A stretch of 64,000 bases of DNA from Actinoplanes sandaracinus (lineage in GTDB: Bacteria > Actinomycetota > Actinomycetes > Mycobacteriales > Micromonosporaceae). The translations under genes and the position numbers were made by a program. The notes under the pieces are model-generated. The model was given only the letters and a program-made list of their open reading frames with translations, did not search any database and was not told the DNA's origin. Positions within the stretch are counted from its first letter, which is position 1, and each line of letters opens with the position of its first letter. The stretch covers positions 1 through 64,000 of the forward strand of contig NZ_JASCTH010000027.1 of NCBI RefSeq assembly GCF_030009775.1. Reading direction: 5' to 3'. This document shows, piece by piece, positions 25,034-34,258 of the stretch.

Positions 25034-25819
25034 ATGCGAGCCCCGATCTTCCAGCTTGACGCCTTCACCACTCGCCGCTTCGCCGGCAACCCGGCCGCCG
25101 TCGTGGTGTTGGACCGGTTTCTCGATGACGCTCTTCTGCAGGCCGTGGCCGCGGAGAACAACCTCGCCGAGACGGCGTTCGTCGTGCCGTCCGAGGGGCG
25201 CTACCGGCTGCGCTGGTTCACGCCGACCGTGGAGGTGCCATTGTGCGGGCACGCGACGCTCGCCGCGGGCGCCGTCGTCATCGAGCGGCTGGAACCCGGC
25301 CGTGACAGCGTCGTGTTCGACACCGCCAGCGGCCCGTTGACGGTCGGCCGTGAGGACACCGGGTATCGCATGGACCTGCCCGCTCGTACGGTGCGGGCGG
25401 TGCCGCCGTCACCGGCGCTGTCCGCCGCGCTCGGCGTCACACCGGTGGAGACGGTGACCGACGGGTACAACTACCTCGCCCTACTCGCTGGGGCCGGCGA
25501 CGTCCGGTCCCTCCAGCCCGACCTCGCCGCGATCGCCTGTCTGGACCGGACCGGAGTCGTGGTGACGGCCGCCGGTGACGGCACGTACGACTTCGTCAGC
25601 CGCTACTTCGCGCCCGCCAAGGGCATTCCCGAGGACCCGGTCACCGGTGGCGCGCACTGTGCGCTCGTGCCGTTCTGGGCTGCGCGGATCGGCAAGGACG
25701 CCTTCTTCGCCTACCAGGCGTCGCGGCGCGGCGGCGAACTCACCTGCCGGCTCCACGGAGATCGGGTGCGGCTGCACGGCTCCTGCGTCTTCTACCTCGA
25801 TGGCTCCATCGAGGTCTGA
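25034..25819 (+). CDS. PhzF family isomerase/epimerase
   Basis: The 261-aa protein has the PhzF layout: PIFQLDAFTTRRFAGNPAAV at the N-terminus, AENNLAETAFVV with the catalytic glutamate, LRWFTPTVEVPLCGHATLAA, and in the second half DFVSRYFAPAKGIPEDPVTG and a G-A-H-C motif. PhzF folds catalyse isomerisations without cofactor; only in phenazine clusters is the substrate known, and no phenazine genes are nearby. Confidence 0.88.
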   Translation: MRAPIFQLDAFTTRRFAGNPAAVVVLDRFLDDALLQAVAAENNLAETAFVVPSEGRYRLRWFTPTVEVPLCGHATLAAGAVVIERLEPGRDSVVFDTASGPLTVGREDTGYRMDLPARTVRAVPPSPALSAALGVTPVETVTDGYNYLALLAGAGDVRSLQPDLAAIACLDRTGVVVTAAGDGTYDFVSRYFAPAKGIPEDPVTGGAHCALVPFWAARIGKDAFFAYQASRRGGELTCRLHGDRVRLHGSCVFYLDGSIEV

Positions 25820-25899
25820 CGGCCCACCGTACGTCCGCATCACCGGCCCGGCCGGGACGCTGTCACCACGGGTGCGGCCCCGTCGCCCGCCGCACCCCG

Positions 25900-26778
25900 T
25901 CAACCGCAGGCGATGTCCTTGTCGATGATGAAGGCGCCGACTACCTGGCCGTTCTTCACGTCGAACGTGTAGCCGTGGGCCGGGCGCTCGCCGGAGACCG
26001 CCACCTCGTACGAGCTGCCGCTGGAGGATCGCTGCAGTCCACGGTCCCGGTAGGCTGGGGTCAGCGTGTCTTCAGCGGACCCGAGGCCGACGCCCTCGGG
26101 GGTGTTGACTCCGGGTGGCGCCGCGATCTTCGCGAGCCGGTCGTCCCTGCCGAACGCGACACCCCCGGCCGCCGCGATCCTCGCCTGCTGCCGCGACAGG
26201 ATTCGTGCGAGATCGAGGAGCGAGTCGGCGGATCTGCGGTAGGCGGCCTTGCGTTCCTCGAATCGCTTCACGAAGCTCTCGGACAGCGGCGATTCCGTCT
26301 GGGCGAGCCGGCGGACTTCCTTGTCGATCTCGTCGGCCTCGCGGCGCGCGTCGTCGGAGATCCTTTTCGCGGCCTGCTGTGCCTCCAGCAACGCGGCGTC
26401 CGGCTCCGGGCCGCCGCGCAAGGAGTACCAGACGCAGCCCTTCGGGTAGCCGACCGGCGCCGTGCCGATCTCTCCGGTGGCGACGGCCTCGGCCCGCGTC
26501 ATACCGAGCTGCAGGCGGCCGTAGCCGCCGGGGCCCAGCGTGGACGCGGCCCGGTCGAGCCCGCGAGGACCCCAGGTCTGGTACGCGGCCGCCGCCCCAC
26601 CACCGGCGGCGAGCAGCGCGACGACGGCCGCCGCGACGACGGCCCCGCGACGCCGCGGTTTCCGGGCCGGCTCGTCGGCCGGGACCCGTTCGCCGTCCGG
26701 AGCCGGATCGACCGGCGTCATCGCCGTCGGCGGCAGATCCGCCGCGGCGGGTGTGGTCTCGTCGTCCCCGTTGTTCAT
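25900..26778 (-). CDS. single-pass membrane protein with coiled coil
   Basis: The 292-aa product has an acidic, Pro-rich cytosolic N-terminus (~45 residues), a basic RKPRRRGA stop-transfer sequence, one membrane helix (VVAAAVVALLAAGGGAAAAY) and an extracellular part. That part begins with a YGRLQLGMTRAEAVATGEIG segment, resembling the start of small BLIP/SmpA-like repeats, and has one long charged helix (ARREADEIDKEVRRLAQTES) inserted before the C-terminal strand pair. Function unknown. Confidence 0.6.
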   Translation of the reverse strand: MNNGDDETTPAAADLPPTAMTPVDPAPDGERVPADEPARKPRRRGAVVAAAVVALLAAGGGAAAAYQTWGPRGLDRAASTLGPGGYGRLQLGMTRAEAVATGEIGTAPVGYPKGCVWYSLRGGPEPDAALLEAQQAAKRISDDARREADEIDKEVRRLAQTESPLSESFVKRFEERKAAYRRSADSLLDLARILSRQQARIAAAGGVAFGRDDRLAKIAAPPGVNTPEGVGLGSAEDTLTPAYRDRGLQRSSSGSSYEVAVSGERPAHGYTFDVKNGQVVGAFIIDKDIACG

Positions 26779-27040
26779 GACTGGGCAGGCTAACGAGGCT
26801 GTCCAGCACACCCGCAGGACGGTCCCACGAATGTGACCTCGGAACACCGTCGTAGCCGCACCACATCGGCGAGGGCGGGACGGCCACTGGGGGTCTTGCC
26901 GGCATCGATTCCGATGGTGATCACAGGACGCGAACTCCACGGCGGACGTGAAGATCGGTCATCGTGTCATTCTCGCTCGCCGGCCGGTTGCGGCCGTTCG
27001 TCCCATGCGCGGCCGCGCCCCGCGGGCAGACACTGGCGCT

Positions 27041-28147
27041 GTGGGTATCGACCTGGGAAGCGTCGAGTTCTACACCGGACCGCCCGTGCTCGGTGGCCCC
27101 GACGACCTCGACACCGTCATCCGCGACTTCATCGACGGCGCCACCACGACATTGTCGATCGCCGTGCAGGAGCTGGACTCCCGCCCGATCGCCGAAGCCC
27201 TCCTGGCCGCCAAACTCCGCAAGGTCCGCGTGCAGATCATCCTGGAGGGCGACTATCTGCGCGAGAGCCCGCCGCGGGCCGACCCGTGGGCGCTGACCGG
27301 CGACAACGAGGGCAACCGGATCATCCACGCCGCCCTGCTGCGGGCCGGCGTCGACCTGATCACCGACCTGAACCCGAAGATCTTCCACCAGAAGTTCATC
27401 GTCCGCGATCCCGGTCTCGACACCGCCGCGATCCTCACCGGTTCGACGAACTTCACCCGCACCGACACCGGCACCAACCCGCCGGACAACCCGGATAAGC
27501 CCGGCAACAACCTCAATCATCTGGTGATCCTCCGCGGCCGGACCGCCGCGAACCTCTACCTCGCCGAGTTCCAGCGCATGCGCACCGGCACCTTCGGCGC
27601 GTTGCAGGAACGGGTCACCTCCCGGCCCGCCGAGTTCCGCCTCGGGAAGATCAGGGTGAAGCCGATCTTCGCGCCGTACCACGGCCCCGAGATGGAGATC
27701 ATGAAACAGATGCTGAAGGCGCGCGAACGCGTCGACTTCGCGATGTTCACGTTCGCCCAGTCCTCCGGCATCGACGACACCATGGAATGGCTGCTCAAGG
27801 CCGGCATCCCGATCCGTGGCGTCCTCGACCGCGGCCAGGGCTCGCAGAAGTGGGCGGCCACGAAGCGCCTCCAGGCGGCCGGCGCCGAACTCTTCGAGAA
27901 CTCCTTCGGCAACGGCGTCCGCAAGGTCCACCACAAACTCATGATCATCGACCGGCGGCTGGTGGTCGCGGGCAGCTTCAACTTCACCGCTCCCGCCAAC
28001 TCCCTCAACGACGAGAACATCGTCGTCCTCGGCGACCTCGAGGAGCCCGACCCCGCCGCCGAGACCGCCCAGCGCCGCCTTGCCGCCTACGCCCTGGCCG
28101 AGATCGACCGCATGGTCGCCGACCTCTCCCGCCCGATCCCCGTCTGA
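27041..28147 (+). CDS. phospholipase D family protein
   Basis: The 368-aa protein has two HKD motifs: FHQKFIVRD at residues ~115-123 with ILTGSTNFTRTDTG after it, and HHKLMIIDRRLVVAGSFNFT in the second half. Both are followed by the S/G-S-N-F block, so the active site is complete. There is no signal peptide, so it is likely cytosolic; members include phosphodiesterases, nucleases and defence effectors. The start is uncertain: GTG 27041 keeps the conserved GIDLGSVEFYTGP, while an in-frame GTG at 26948 adds 31 residues of low-quality sequence. Confidence 0.8.
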   Translation: MGIDLGSVEFYTGPPVLGGPDDLDTVIRDFIDGATTTLSIAVQELDSRPIAEALLAAKLRKVRVQIILEGDYLRESPPRADPWALTGDNEGNRIIHAALLRAGVDLITDLNPKIFHQKFIVRDPGLDTAAILTGSTNFTRTDTGTNPPDNPDKPGNNLNHLVILRGRTAANLYLAEFQRMRTGTFGALQERVTSRPAEFRLGKIRVKPIFAPYHGPEMEIMKQMLKARERVDFAMFTFAQSSGIDDTMEWLLKAGIPIRGVLDRGQGSQKWAATKRLQAAGAELFENSFGNGVRKVHHKLMIIDRRLVVAGSFNFTAPANSLNDENIVVLGDLEEPDPAAETAQRRLAAYALAEIDRMVADLSRPIPV

Positions 28148-28149
28148 GA

Positions 28150-28175
28150 CCTCCGTGCCCGGCCGGGCACGGAGG
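28150..28175. terminator. perfect palindrome, bidirectional terminator
   Basis: CCTCCGTGCCCGG is followed directly by its complement, making a perfect 26-bp palindrome three bases after the PLD stop and 110 bp from the end of the convergent sugar operon. Confidence 0.6.
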
Positions 28176-28284
28176 CCGCATCAGCAGAGCCTGATACGGC
28201 ACTCCGGCCCAGCCGGGCTACGAGAGGTCCGGCCTGGTTACGAGAGGTGCTGTGCCGGGGCCTCGATGGGTCCGGCGATACGGG

Positions 28285-30981
28285 TCAGTGGTGCCGGGCC
28301 ACGGTGGTCGGCCGGCCCAGGACGGCGGGAGCGATGACGACCTTGTCGATGTCCGGGGCGTAGGCCGTGGGGTTGCCGAACACCAGCGAGCCGCCGGTGG
28401 TCGTCAGGGTGACCGGGATGGTCCGCTCCAGGAAGCTGTCCCACGCGTAGGTGTAGCGGAAGTACCCGTACGCGCTGGCGCCGCCGGTCTCGGTGACTTC
28501 CAGCCGCCGGTCGATGACCTGCGGGTTGTAGTCGTGCCTGCCGCTGAGTTCGGCGTTCGCGTAGCTGACCGCGATGTCGTACGCGCCGGGCCGGTCGAAG
28601 CCGGGCCCCCGCGGGATCTCGAACGTGTTGCCGGCGCCGTTGCCGACGTGCCCGAGCGACTTGCCGCCGGAGGCGTTGCTGCCGGAGGCGGCCGGGTGAG
28701 TGGTGACCGCCGCGGCGCCGTGCCGGATGGTGTCCTCCGCCTCGATCGTGACGGCGGCGGCGTCGGCCGCGGCGACCCTGGTCGTGGTCAGCTGCTGGAG
28801 CAGGATGCCCTTCTTCGAGCGGATCTCGATCTCGTTGATGCCCTGGCTGAGGTGCAGGCGTGCGGTCGAGCGCCAGTCACCCGCGCGGGCCGCCGTGAGG
28901 GTGGCGATCGAGCGGCCGTTGACGGTGACGTCGATGTCGGTGCGGCCGTCGCTGCGGTAGTCGAAACTCACGTCGTGGTAGCCGGTCTCCCAGGCCTGCA
29001 CGTACGCGTCGGCGCGCTCCCGGTCGCCGTGGATCTCGCCGTACCCGCGCACCTCGTCCTTGTCGTAGGTGACGCGTGCCTCGTTGGCGTACCGCAGTGT
29101 CGAGGCGGGGTAGACCGTGGGCTCGCCGTCGGTGACATCGGTCAGCAGGAACTTGTCGAGGGTGATGTCGGAGTTCGGCAGCACGGTCGTGCCGTCGAGG
29201 CTGGACCGCAGCGACAGGGTGTGACTGCCCGCGGTGAGCGGGATCGTCACCTCGGCGCTGCCGCGGTACTGCCACTTCTGGACCGGGGTGAGGGCCAGGT
29301 CGGCGGTGTACTGGACGATGGCCGGGTTCGCGTCGTCGACGAAGAGCGCGTGCCGTCCGGGGACTCCCGGCGCGCCGCCGATGACCTGGAACCGGTAACG
29401 GCCGGTGCGGGGCACGGTGACCGTCCACTCGGCCTTGGAGGCCGGGCGGTTGAACGAGCCGACGTCACGGCCTCCCGAGGCGAGGAACTTCCAGCCGCCG
29501 CCGGACTGCGGGTCCTGGTCGTAGGCGGTGGCCGCGGTGAGGCTGGTGGCCTCGGCTTCGACGGCGGCCGTCCACACGGCGCCGGCCACCAGGGTGCGGT
29601 CCTGCTCGGGTGTGATGATCACCTGGTAGGCGGCGTACCGGTCGTAGGTGGGAACGTCAAGGGTGATCGAGCCGCGGTCGAGCGACACGCCGTCGAGCAC
29701 CTTGATCACAGGCGGCGCGCCGTGGACGCCCTCGGCCCCGGACAGGGTGATCTCGCGTACCTCGATGTCGACCCGTTCGCCGAAGGTCTTGCGGTCCAGC
29801 CCGGACAGGCGGAGGGAGACCGGCTTGCTGCCTCCGCCGTACAGGACGGTGGCCCGCTTGCTCAAGGCGTCGGCCGCGGCGATGCCCTGCAGGGAGTCGA
29901 CGGTGTCGAGGGCGGGCGGTGTGACCGCGGTGGTACGGCTGCCCTCCAGGTCGCCGTACCACTTGAACATCCACCAGCCGGCGTTCGCGGCGTTCGCCCG
30001 GGCGCTGTTGTCGCTGAGGTTCCCGGCGTACGCCCAGTACGCGGTCTGCCCGTCGATCTTCAGGTCCTCCATGATGGAGAGCCATTGGACCAGTTGGCCC
30101 GGGGTGCCCATGTCCCGCAGCATCCCCCATTCGGTGATGTTGACGTGGATCGGCTTGATGCCCAGCTGCTTTTCCAGCTTGCGGTAGTCGGCGAAGTGGG
30201 AGCGGAACGTGCGCAGATTGTCGATGCCCAGCTCGTGCCAGATGAACACGTCGGGCAGGACGCGGTTCTTCTTGGCGTAGGCCAGGATGTCGGCGGAGCG
30301 TTCCGGCTGCCACCGGGTGTCGCCGGGGCCGCCGATGCGGGCGTGGCCGAGGCCGTGCCGCTGGTACACCTCCTGGATCTTGAGGTAGGTGGCTTTCCAG
30401 TCCGCCAGGAAGGTGTCCTTCTGGCCGGCCCAGTCGGCGTACCAGTTCCCGCCGTCGGGTTCGTTGAAGGGGATGAACACGTAGTCCTTGGGGCGCTCGG
30501 AGGTGGTGGCGACCGCCTCGGCCACGAACTCCACGACCTCCAGGTAGTCCCAAATCCCGTTCGGCTGGTTGGTGTACGTGCCGTCGGCCTGGTGGTAGGT
30601 GCGGGTGTCGCCGGGACGGCGGCCACCGTGGTACGACCAGTCCGGGTAGTAGTCCTGGACGTAGATGTACATGTCCCGGCCGTGTTTGTGGAAGAAGCCG
30701 TCCTCCACCTTGATCGCGTCGCCGCTCGGGTGCTGGGTGCCGAACGGCGCCTTCTGCGAGGTATTCGTGATGTGGGCGCCGTCGATCAGCGCCTGGGTGG
30801 GCGCGCCGTCGTCGCCGAAGCCGTACAGCGTGCCCGTCGCGCCGCCCCGGAACGTGCCGGTGCTCTTCGCGAAGTCGACGCTCAGCACGTCGGCCGTCGC
30901 CGCGGGGCCGGCGGCCGCGGGCACGGACAGGATTCCGGCCGTGAGCGTGATGCCCGCGGTCAGCAGGGTGAGTCTCTTCAT
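28285..30981 (-). CDS. secreted multi-domain glycoside hydrolase (clan GH-A, GH39-like)
   Basis: The 898-aa protein has a Sec signal peptide (~30 residues), then a TIM-barrel catalytic domain to about residue 400 with the clan A acid/base in PFNEPDGGNW (Glu174) and nucleophile in HVNITEWGM (Glu284). The spacing and the WHELGIDN and AYWAYAGNLSDNS blocks resemble GH39 or related families, but I cannot fix the family. After a beta-sandwich come CBM-like modules: VEAEATSLTAATAYDQDP, a middle module ending NEIEIRSKKGILL, and a CBM35-like TIEAEDTIRHGAAAV to the end. ATG at 30981 follows GGGAG. It is the last gene of the LacI-controlled operon, so it should release sugars imported by the adjacent permease. 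Confidence 0.8.
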   Translation of the reverse strand: MKRLTLLTAGITLTAGILSVPAAAGPAATADVLSVDFAKSTGTFRGGATGTLYGFGDDGAPTQALIDGAHITNTSQKAPFGTQHPSGDAIKVEDGFFHKHGRDMYIYVQDYYPDWSYHGGRRPGDTRTYHQADGTYTNQPNGIWDYLEVVEFVAEAVATTSERPKDYVFIPFNEPDGGNWYADWAGQKDTFLADWKATYLKIQEVYQRHGLGHARIGGPGDTRWQPERSADILAYAKKNRVLPDVFIWHELGIDNLRTFRSHFADYRKLEKQLGIKPIHVNITEWGMLRDMGTPGQLVQWLSIMEDLKIDGQTAYWAYAGNLSDNSARANAANAGWWMFKWYGDLEGSRTTAVTPPALDTVDSLQGIAAADALSKRATVLYGGGSKPVSLRLSGLDRKTFGERVDIEVREITLSGAEGVHGAPPVIKVLDGVSLDRGSITLDVPTYDRYAAYQVIITPEQDRTLVAGAVWTAAVEAEATSLTAATAYDQDPQSGGGWKFLASGGRDVGSFNRPASKAEWTVTVPRTGRYRFQVIGGAPGVPGRHALFVDDANPAIVQYTADLALTPVQKWQYRGSAEVTIPLTAGSHTLSLRSSLDGTTVLPNSDITLDKFLLTDVTDGEPTVYPASTLRYANEARVTYDKDEVRGYGEIHGDRERADAYVQAWETGYHDVSFDYRSDGRTDIDVTVNGRSIATLTAARAGDWRSTARLHLSQGINEIEIRSKKGILLQQLTTTRVAAADAAAVTIEAEDTIRHGAAAVTTHPAASGSNASGGKSLGHVGNGAGNTFEIPRGPGFDRPGAYDIAVSYANAELSGRHDYNPQVIDRRLEVTETGGASAYGYFRYTYAWDSFLERTIPVTLTTTGGSLVFGNPTAYAPDIDKVVIAPAVLGRPTTVARHH

Positions 30982-31005
30982 CCAGTTCTCCCGATTCAAG
31001 TCGCC

Positions 31006-31854
31006 CTATTTGACGGCGCCGCTGGTGATGCCGGAGATGATCTTTCGTTGCGCGACCGCGAAGACCACGATCAGCGGAAGGCTCATGAGGATCACGTACG
31101 CGAAGATGAGGTGCCAGTTGTTGAGGTAGAGCCCCGCGCTGGCCACCCGGAACAGGTTGAGCGGCAGAGTGTCGAGGCGCCCGCCGACGACGAAGAACGC
31201 GTAGAAGACGTCGTTCCAGACGTAGAGGCAGATCAGGATGGTCGCGGTGGCCAGCACCGGCCGCAGCAGCGGCAGGACGACGCGCCGGAACACCAGCAGC
31301 GGGCCCGCGCCGTCGATCCGCGCCGCTTCCTCCAGCGAGACCGGAATGGTACGGACGAACCCGGTGACGAAGAAGACCACCGTGGACAGGTAGATGCCCA
31401 TGTACACGCCGATCATCCCGACGGCCGTGCCGGCCAGGCCGAGCTGGCGCAGCAGTAGCACCACCGTGACGACGGCCGGAGGCAGGACGATGCCGCTGAT
31501 GGCGATCGCGTACAGGAACGCCGTGAACCGGGTGGCGCGGCGCGCCAGCACCCAGGCGGCCATGGACCCGCAGACCAAGACCCCGGCGACGGTGGGTACG
31601 AGGATGAGCAGGCTGCCGAGGAAGGCGGCCGGGACCTTCGCGTCGGTCCAGATCTGGGTAAGGTTCTCCAGCAGGCGCCAGTCGGTGGGCGGGGACAGGT
31701 CGGGCTTGATGGCCTCGCTCTGGGACTTGCCGGCGGTCGCGACGACGAGCCAGAGCGGTATGCCGATCAGGGCGGCGACCAGCGCGGTGGCGACCACGGG
31801 CTGGAGCCGGGTCCAGATTCGCGCGTCGCTGAGGCCGTTCGGTGAGGCGTTCAA
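31006..31854 (-). CDS. carbohydrate ABC transporter permease (MalG type)
   Basis: The 282-aa protein has six membrane segments and the EAA loop EEAARIDGAGPLLVFRRVVL followed by PLLRP, the contact with the ATPase. It begins with a soluble ~15-residue N-terminus and a periplasmic loop (PPTDWRLLENLTQIW) typical of MalG-type CUT1 permeases. Its ATG overlaps the stop of the MalF-type gene by four bases (ATGA). No ATPase gene is in the operon. Confidence 0.9.
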   Translation of the reverse strand: MNASPNGLSDARIWTRLQPVVATALVAALIGIPLWLVVATAGKSQSEAIKPDLSPPTDWRLLENLTQIWTDAKVPAAFLGSLLILVPTVAGVLVCGSMAAWVLARRATRFTAFLYAIAISGIVLPPAVVTVVLLLRQLGLAGTAVGMIGVYMGIYLSTVVFFVTGFVRTIPVSLEEAARIDGAGPLLVFRRVVLPLLRPVLATATILICLYVWNDVFYAFFVVGGRLDTLPLNLFRVASAGLYLNNWHLIFAYVILMSLPLIVVFAVAQRKIISGITSGAVK

Positions 31855-32807
31855 GACAGGACCTCCTCACGCTTGCGCAGCAGGTGGATGACGGGGAAGG
31901 CCATGAGCGCGACGAGCAGGAAAAGGATCAGGCTCATGGTGGTGGCCTGGGCGAACAGGCCCTGCCCGAAGGTGCGGTAGATGAAGATGTTGAGGATCTC
32001 GGTGGTACGGGCCGGGCCGCCGCCGGTGGTGGCCTGCACGATGTCGAACCCGTTCATCGAGCCGAGCAGCGCGGTCGCCACGTTGAAGGTGACCGCCGGC
32101 GCCAGCAGCGGCGACCGGATCGCCCAGAACGTCCGCCAGCGGGTCGCGCCGTCGATGCGGGCGGCCTCGATGACGTCATCCGGGATGGTCTTGAGCCCGG
32201 CCAGGTAGATGAGCATCGACAGGCCCATCCACTTCCAGGAGTGGATCAGCGCGACGACGACGATCGTCCAGGTGTTGTCGGCGAGCCAGCCGTAGTCGAA
32301 GGGCCGGCTCAGGACCGTACCGATCAGGGCGTTGAGGCCGCCGTCGGGTTTGAGCAGGGCCTGGAAGACGTAGCCGACGGCGAGCGCCGACATCAGCACC
32401 GGGATCAGGAAGAAGACCCGCGCGAGCCGGTTGAGCCGGGTGTCACGTTCGAGCAGCACCGCCAGAAGGAAGCCGAACAGGTTCTGGAACACGGCCACCA
32501 GGACCGCGTAGACGATCGTGATGCGCAGGGCGCGGAACAGCGTGCCGTTGGAGGCCAGGTCGGTGAAGTTGTCGAAACCGACCGGGTTGATCGCGGCCTT
32601 GAAGCCGGACCAGTCGGTGAAGGCGTAGATGAAGTTGAAGAGGGTGGGCAGGAAGAAGAACACGAGGAGGATGGCGAACGCGGGCGCGAGGAACCACAGC
32701 GGATGCGTGCGCCGGGTGATCGCCCTGGTGGCGCTGCGCCCGGCGCCCGCCGACGGCGGTCGCGGAAGGGTTCGGTCGGGCACCGGCGTGTCTACTGCCG
32801 TGGGCAT
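31851..32807 (-). CDS. carbohydrate ABC transporter permease (MalF type)
   Basis: The 318-aa protein has an N-terminal cytosolic tail, a first helix (LWFLAPAFAILLVFFFLPTL) with FNFIYAFTDWSG, five further helices and the EAA loop IEAARIDGATRWRTFWAIRS. ATG at 32807 has AAGGAG at 8 nt and is clearly better than the in-frame upstream start. It is translationally coupled to the MalG-type gene. Confidence 0.9.
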   Translation of the reverse strand: MPTAVDTPVPDRTLPRPPSAGAGRSATRAITRRTHPLWFLAPAFAILLVFFFLPTLFNFIYAFTDWSGFKAAINPVGFDNFTDLASNGTLFRALRITIVYAVLVAVFQNLFGFLLAVLLERDTRLNRLARVFFLIPVLMSALAVGYVFQALLKPDGGLNALIGTVLSRPFDYGWLADNTWTIVVVALIHSWKWMGLSMLIYLAGLKTIPDDVIEAARIDGATRWRTFWAIRSPLLAPAVTFNVATALLGSMNGFDIVQATTGGGPARTTEILNIFIYRTFGQGLFAQATTMSLILFLLVALMAFPVIHLLRKREEVLS

Positions 32808-32892
32808 CGGGCGCGGCTCCTTAGGTGGTGGCGTGCGGAGGTGCGGGAACGGTAAGAAGCGCACCCCTGCACGCCGGTCTGGACAGGCTTCG

Positions 32893-34200
32893 TCAGAAGC
32901 CGGTGGCCCCGGCGGCCTTGGCCAGCTGGGCGAACTGGTCCTGAGTCGCCTGCGCGACCTGCTCGGGCGTCATGGTCCCGGCGATCATGTCGGCCAGGTT
33001 GATGTACAGGTCGGGGTTGGCGACCGCCAGGGCCTGCATGGAACCGGCTGCCGCCGGCAGCGCCGCGTGCACGTCGAGCAGAGCCTGGGGGACACCCGGC
33101 GGGTTCGGCACCGCGCTCTGCAGCGACACCGTCTTGCGGTCGGTGACGAAGTCGGAGTAGCCGGGGCCCATCCAGTAGGCCAGCAGCTGCCGGGCCGCCG
33201 CCTCGCGTTTGGCGTCACCGGTCTTGAAGGCGACCAGGGCGTTGGACTGGTCGGGGATGAAGGTGCCGACGTTGCCGGACTCAGAGATCGGGAAGAACCC
33301 GACCTTGGAGTCCAGGGTCGCGGTGTCGGCCTTCGCCTGCAGCTGCCCGAAGAACGAGTTGACCTGCACCACCATGGCGGCCTTGCCGTCGAGCAGCGCG
33401 GCGCCCTGGTCCTCGAACTTGGCGGTCTTGATGTCGGCGTTGAACAGCCCCGCGTTGATCAGCTCCTGGTACTTCTTGATCGCGCCCAGCACGGCCGGGT
33501 CGGTGAACTTCTCCTTGCCGGTGTTGATCCGCTCCCAGAGACCCTTCTTGGCCTCGTCGGCGAGCAGCACCTGCACCCACCACTGGGTGGCCCACCGGTC
33601 GGCGCCCATCTCGTGGAACGGGGTGACGCCCTTGCCCTTGAGCTGCTGGGCGAGCGTCACCATCTCGTCGAAGTTCTTCGGGGCGGCCGTGACGCCGTTG
33701 GCCGCGAAGACCTCCTTGTTGTAGTAGACGCCCTCGACCGCGGGGCTGGTGACCAGCGCGGCGTACCGGGTGCCGTCGAGCAGGCCGGTGATGTCCCTCA
33801 GGTCCGGGGCGAGTTTCGGCAGCCACGGCGCGTCGGTGAGGGGCTGCAGGTTGGTCTTGGCGTTGATCGCGGTCAACATCGACGCGGTCGGCTGCCAGAA
33901 GGCGAGATCCGGCTTGTCGCCGGTGGCGACCTTGGTCTGGATGCTCTGCTCGTACGGGTCCGGGATGGTCACCACCTCGACGGTGGCGCCGGTCGCGGCC
34001 TGGAAGCCCTCGACGACCTTCTTCGGCACGGTGTTGCTGTTCTGGGCGGCCCAGATGGTCAGCTTGACGCCGTCGAGTTTCGTGGTGGGCTCCGGCCACG
34101 TGACCGTGGTGCCGGCGGACGTCTCGGCGGCGGGGTCGCTGCATGCCGCGAGGCCCAGGGTGAGCGCCGCCGCGACGGCGCCGCTGATCCATCGTCTCAT
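32893..34200 (-). CDS. ABC transporter sugar-binding lipoprotein
   Basis: The 435-aa CUT1-type solute-binding protein has a lipobox LAAC at Cys20. The mature part starts with VKLTIWAAQNSNTVPKKVVE and has KPDLAFWQPTASMLTAINA, GVYYNKEVFAANGV and GKAAMVVQVNSFFGQL, all family hallmarks. It delivers an oligosaccharide to the two permeases downstream. ATG at 34200 follows AAGGA. It starts 58 bp after the alpha-galactosidase stop. Confidence 0.9.
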   Translation of the reverse strand: MRRWISGAVAAALTLGLAACSDPAAETSAGTTVTWPEPTTKLDGVKLTIWAAQNSNTVPKKVVEGFQAATGATVEVVTIPDPYEQSIQTKVATGDKPDLAFWQPTASMLTAINAKTNLQPLTDAPWLPKLAPDLRDITGLLDGTRYAALVTSPAVEGVYYNKEVFAANGVTAAPKNFDEMVTLAQQLKGKGVTPFHEMGADRWATQWWVQVLLADEAKKGLWERINTGKEKFTDPAVLGAIKKYQELINAGLFNADIKTAKFEDQGAALLDGKAAMVVQVNSFFGQLQAKADTATLDSKVGFFPISESGNVGTFIPDQSNALVAFKTGDAKREAAARQLLAYWMGPGYSDFVTDRKTVSLQSAVPNPPGVPQALLDVHAALPAAAGSMQALAVANPDLYINLADMIAGTMTPEQVAQATQDQFAQLAKAAGATGF

Positions 34201-34258
34201 CGTGTCGATCCTTTGCGTGTGAGCTTGCGGGGAGGGTGACCGGGCGGAACGGGCCTGG

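Noticed and set aside
28252..31458. 1068-codon plus-strand ORF across the glycosidase and permease genes
   Set aside because: It is the antisense shadow of clearly recognised minus-strand genes with catalytic motifs; the translated product is Val/Gly/Asp-rich and not protein-like.
29657..31870. Second long minus-strand frame (737 codons) within the glycosidase and permease
   Set aside because: Arg/Pro/His-rich, out of frame with the glycosidase and MalG genes, typical of GC-rich shadow frames.
31842..34239. Plus-strand ORFs opposite the permease and binding-protein genes
   Set aside because: Antisense to recognised ABC transporter genes; no ribosome binding site or motif.
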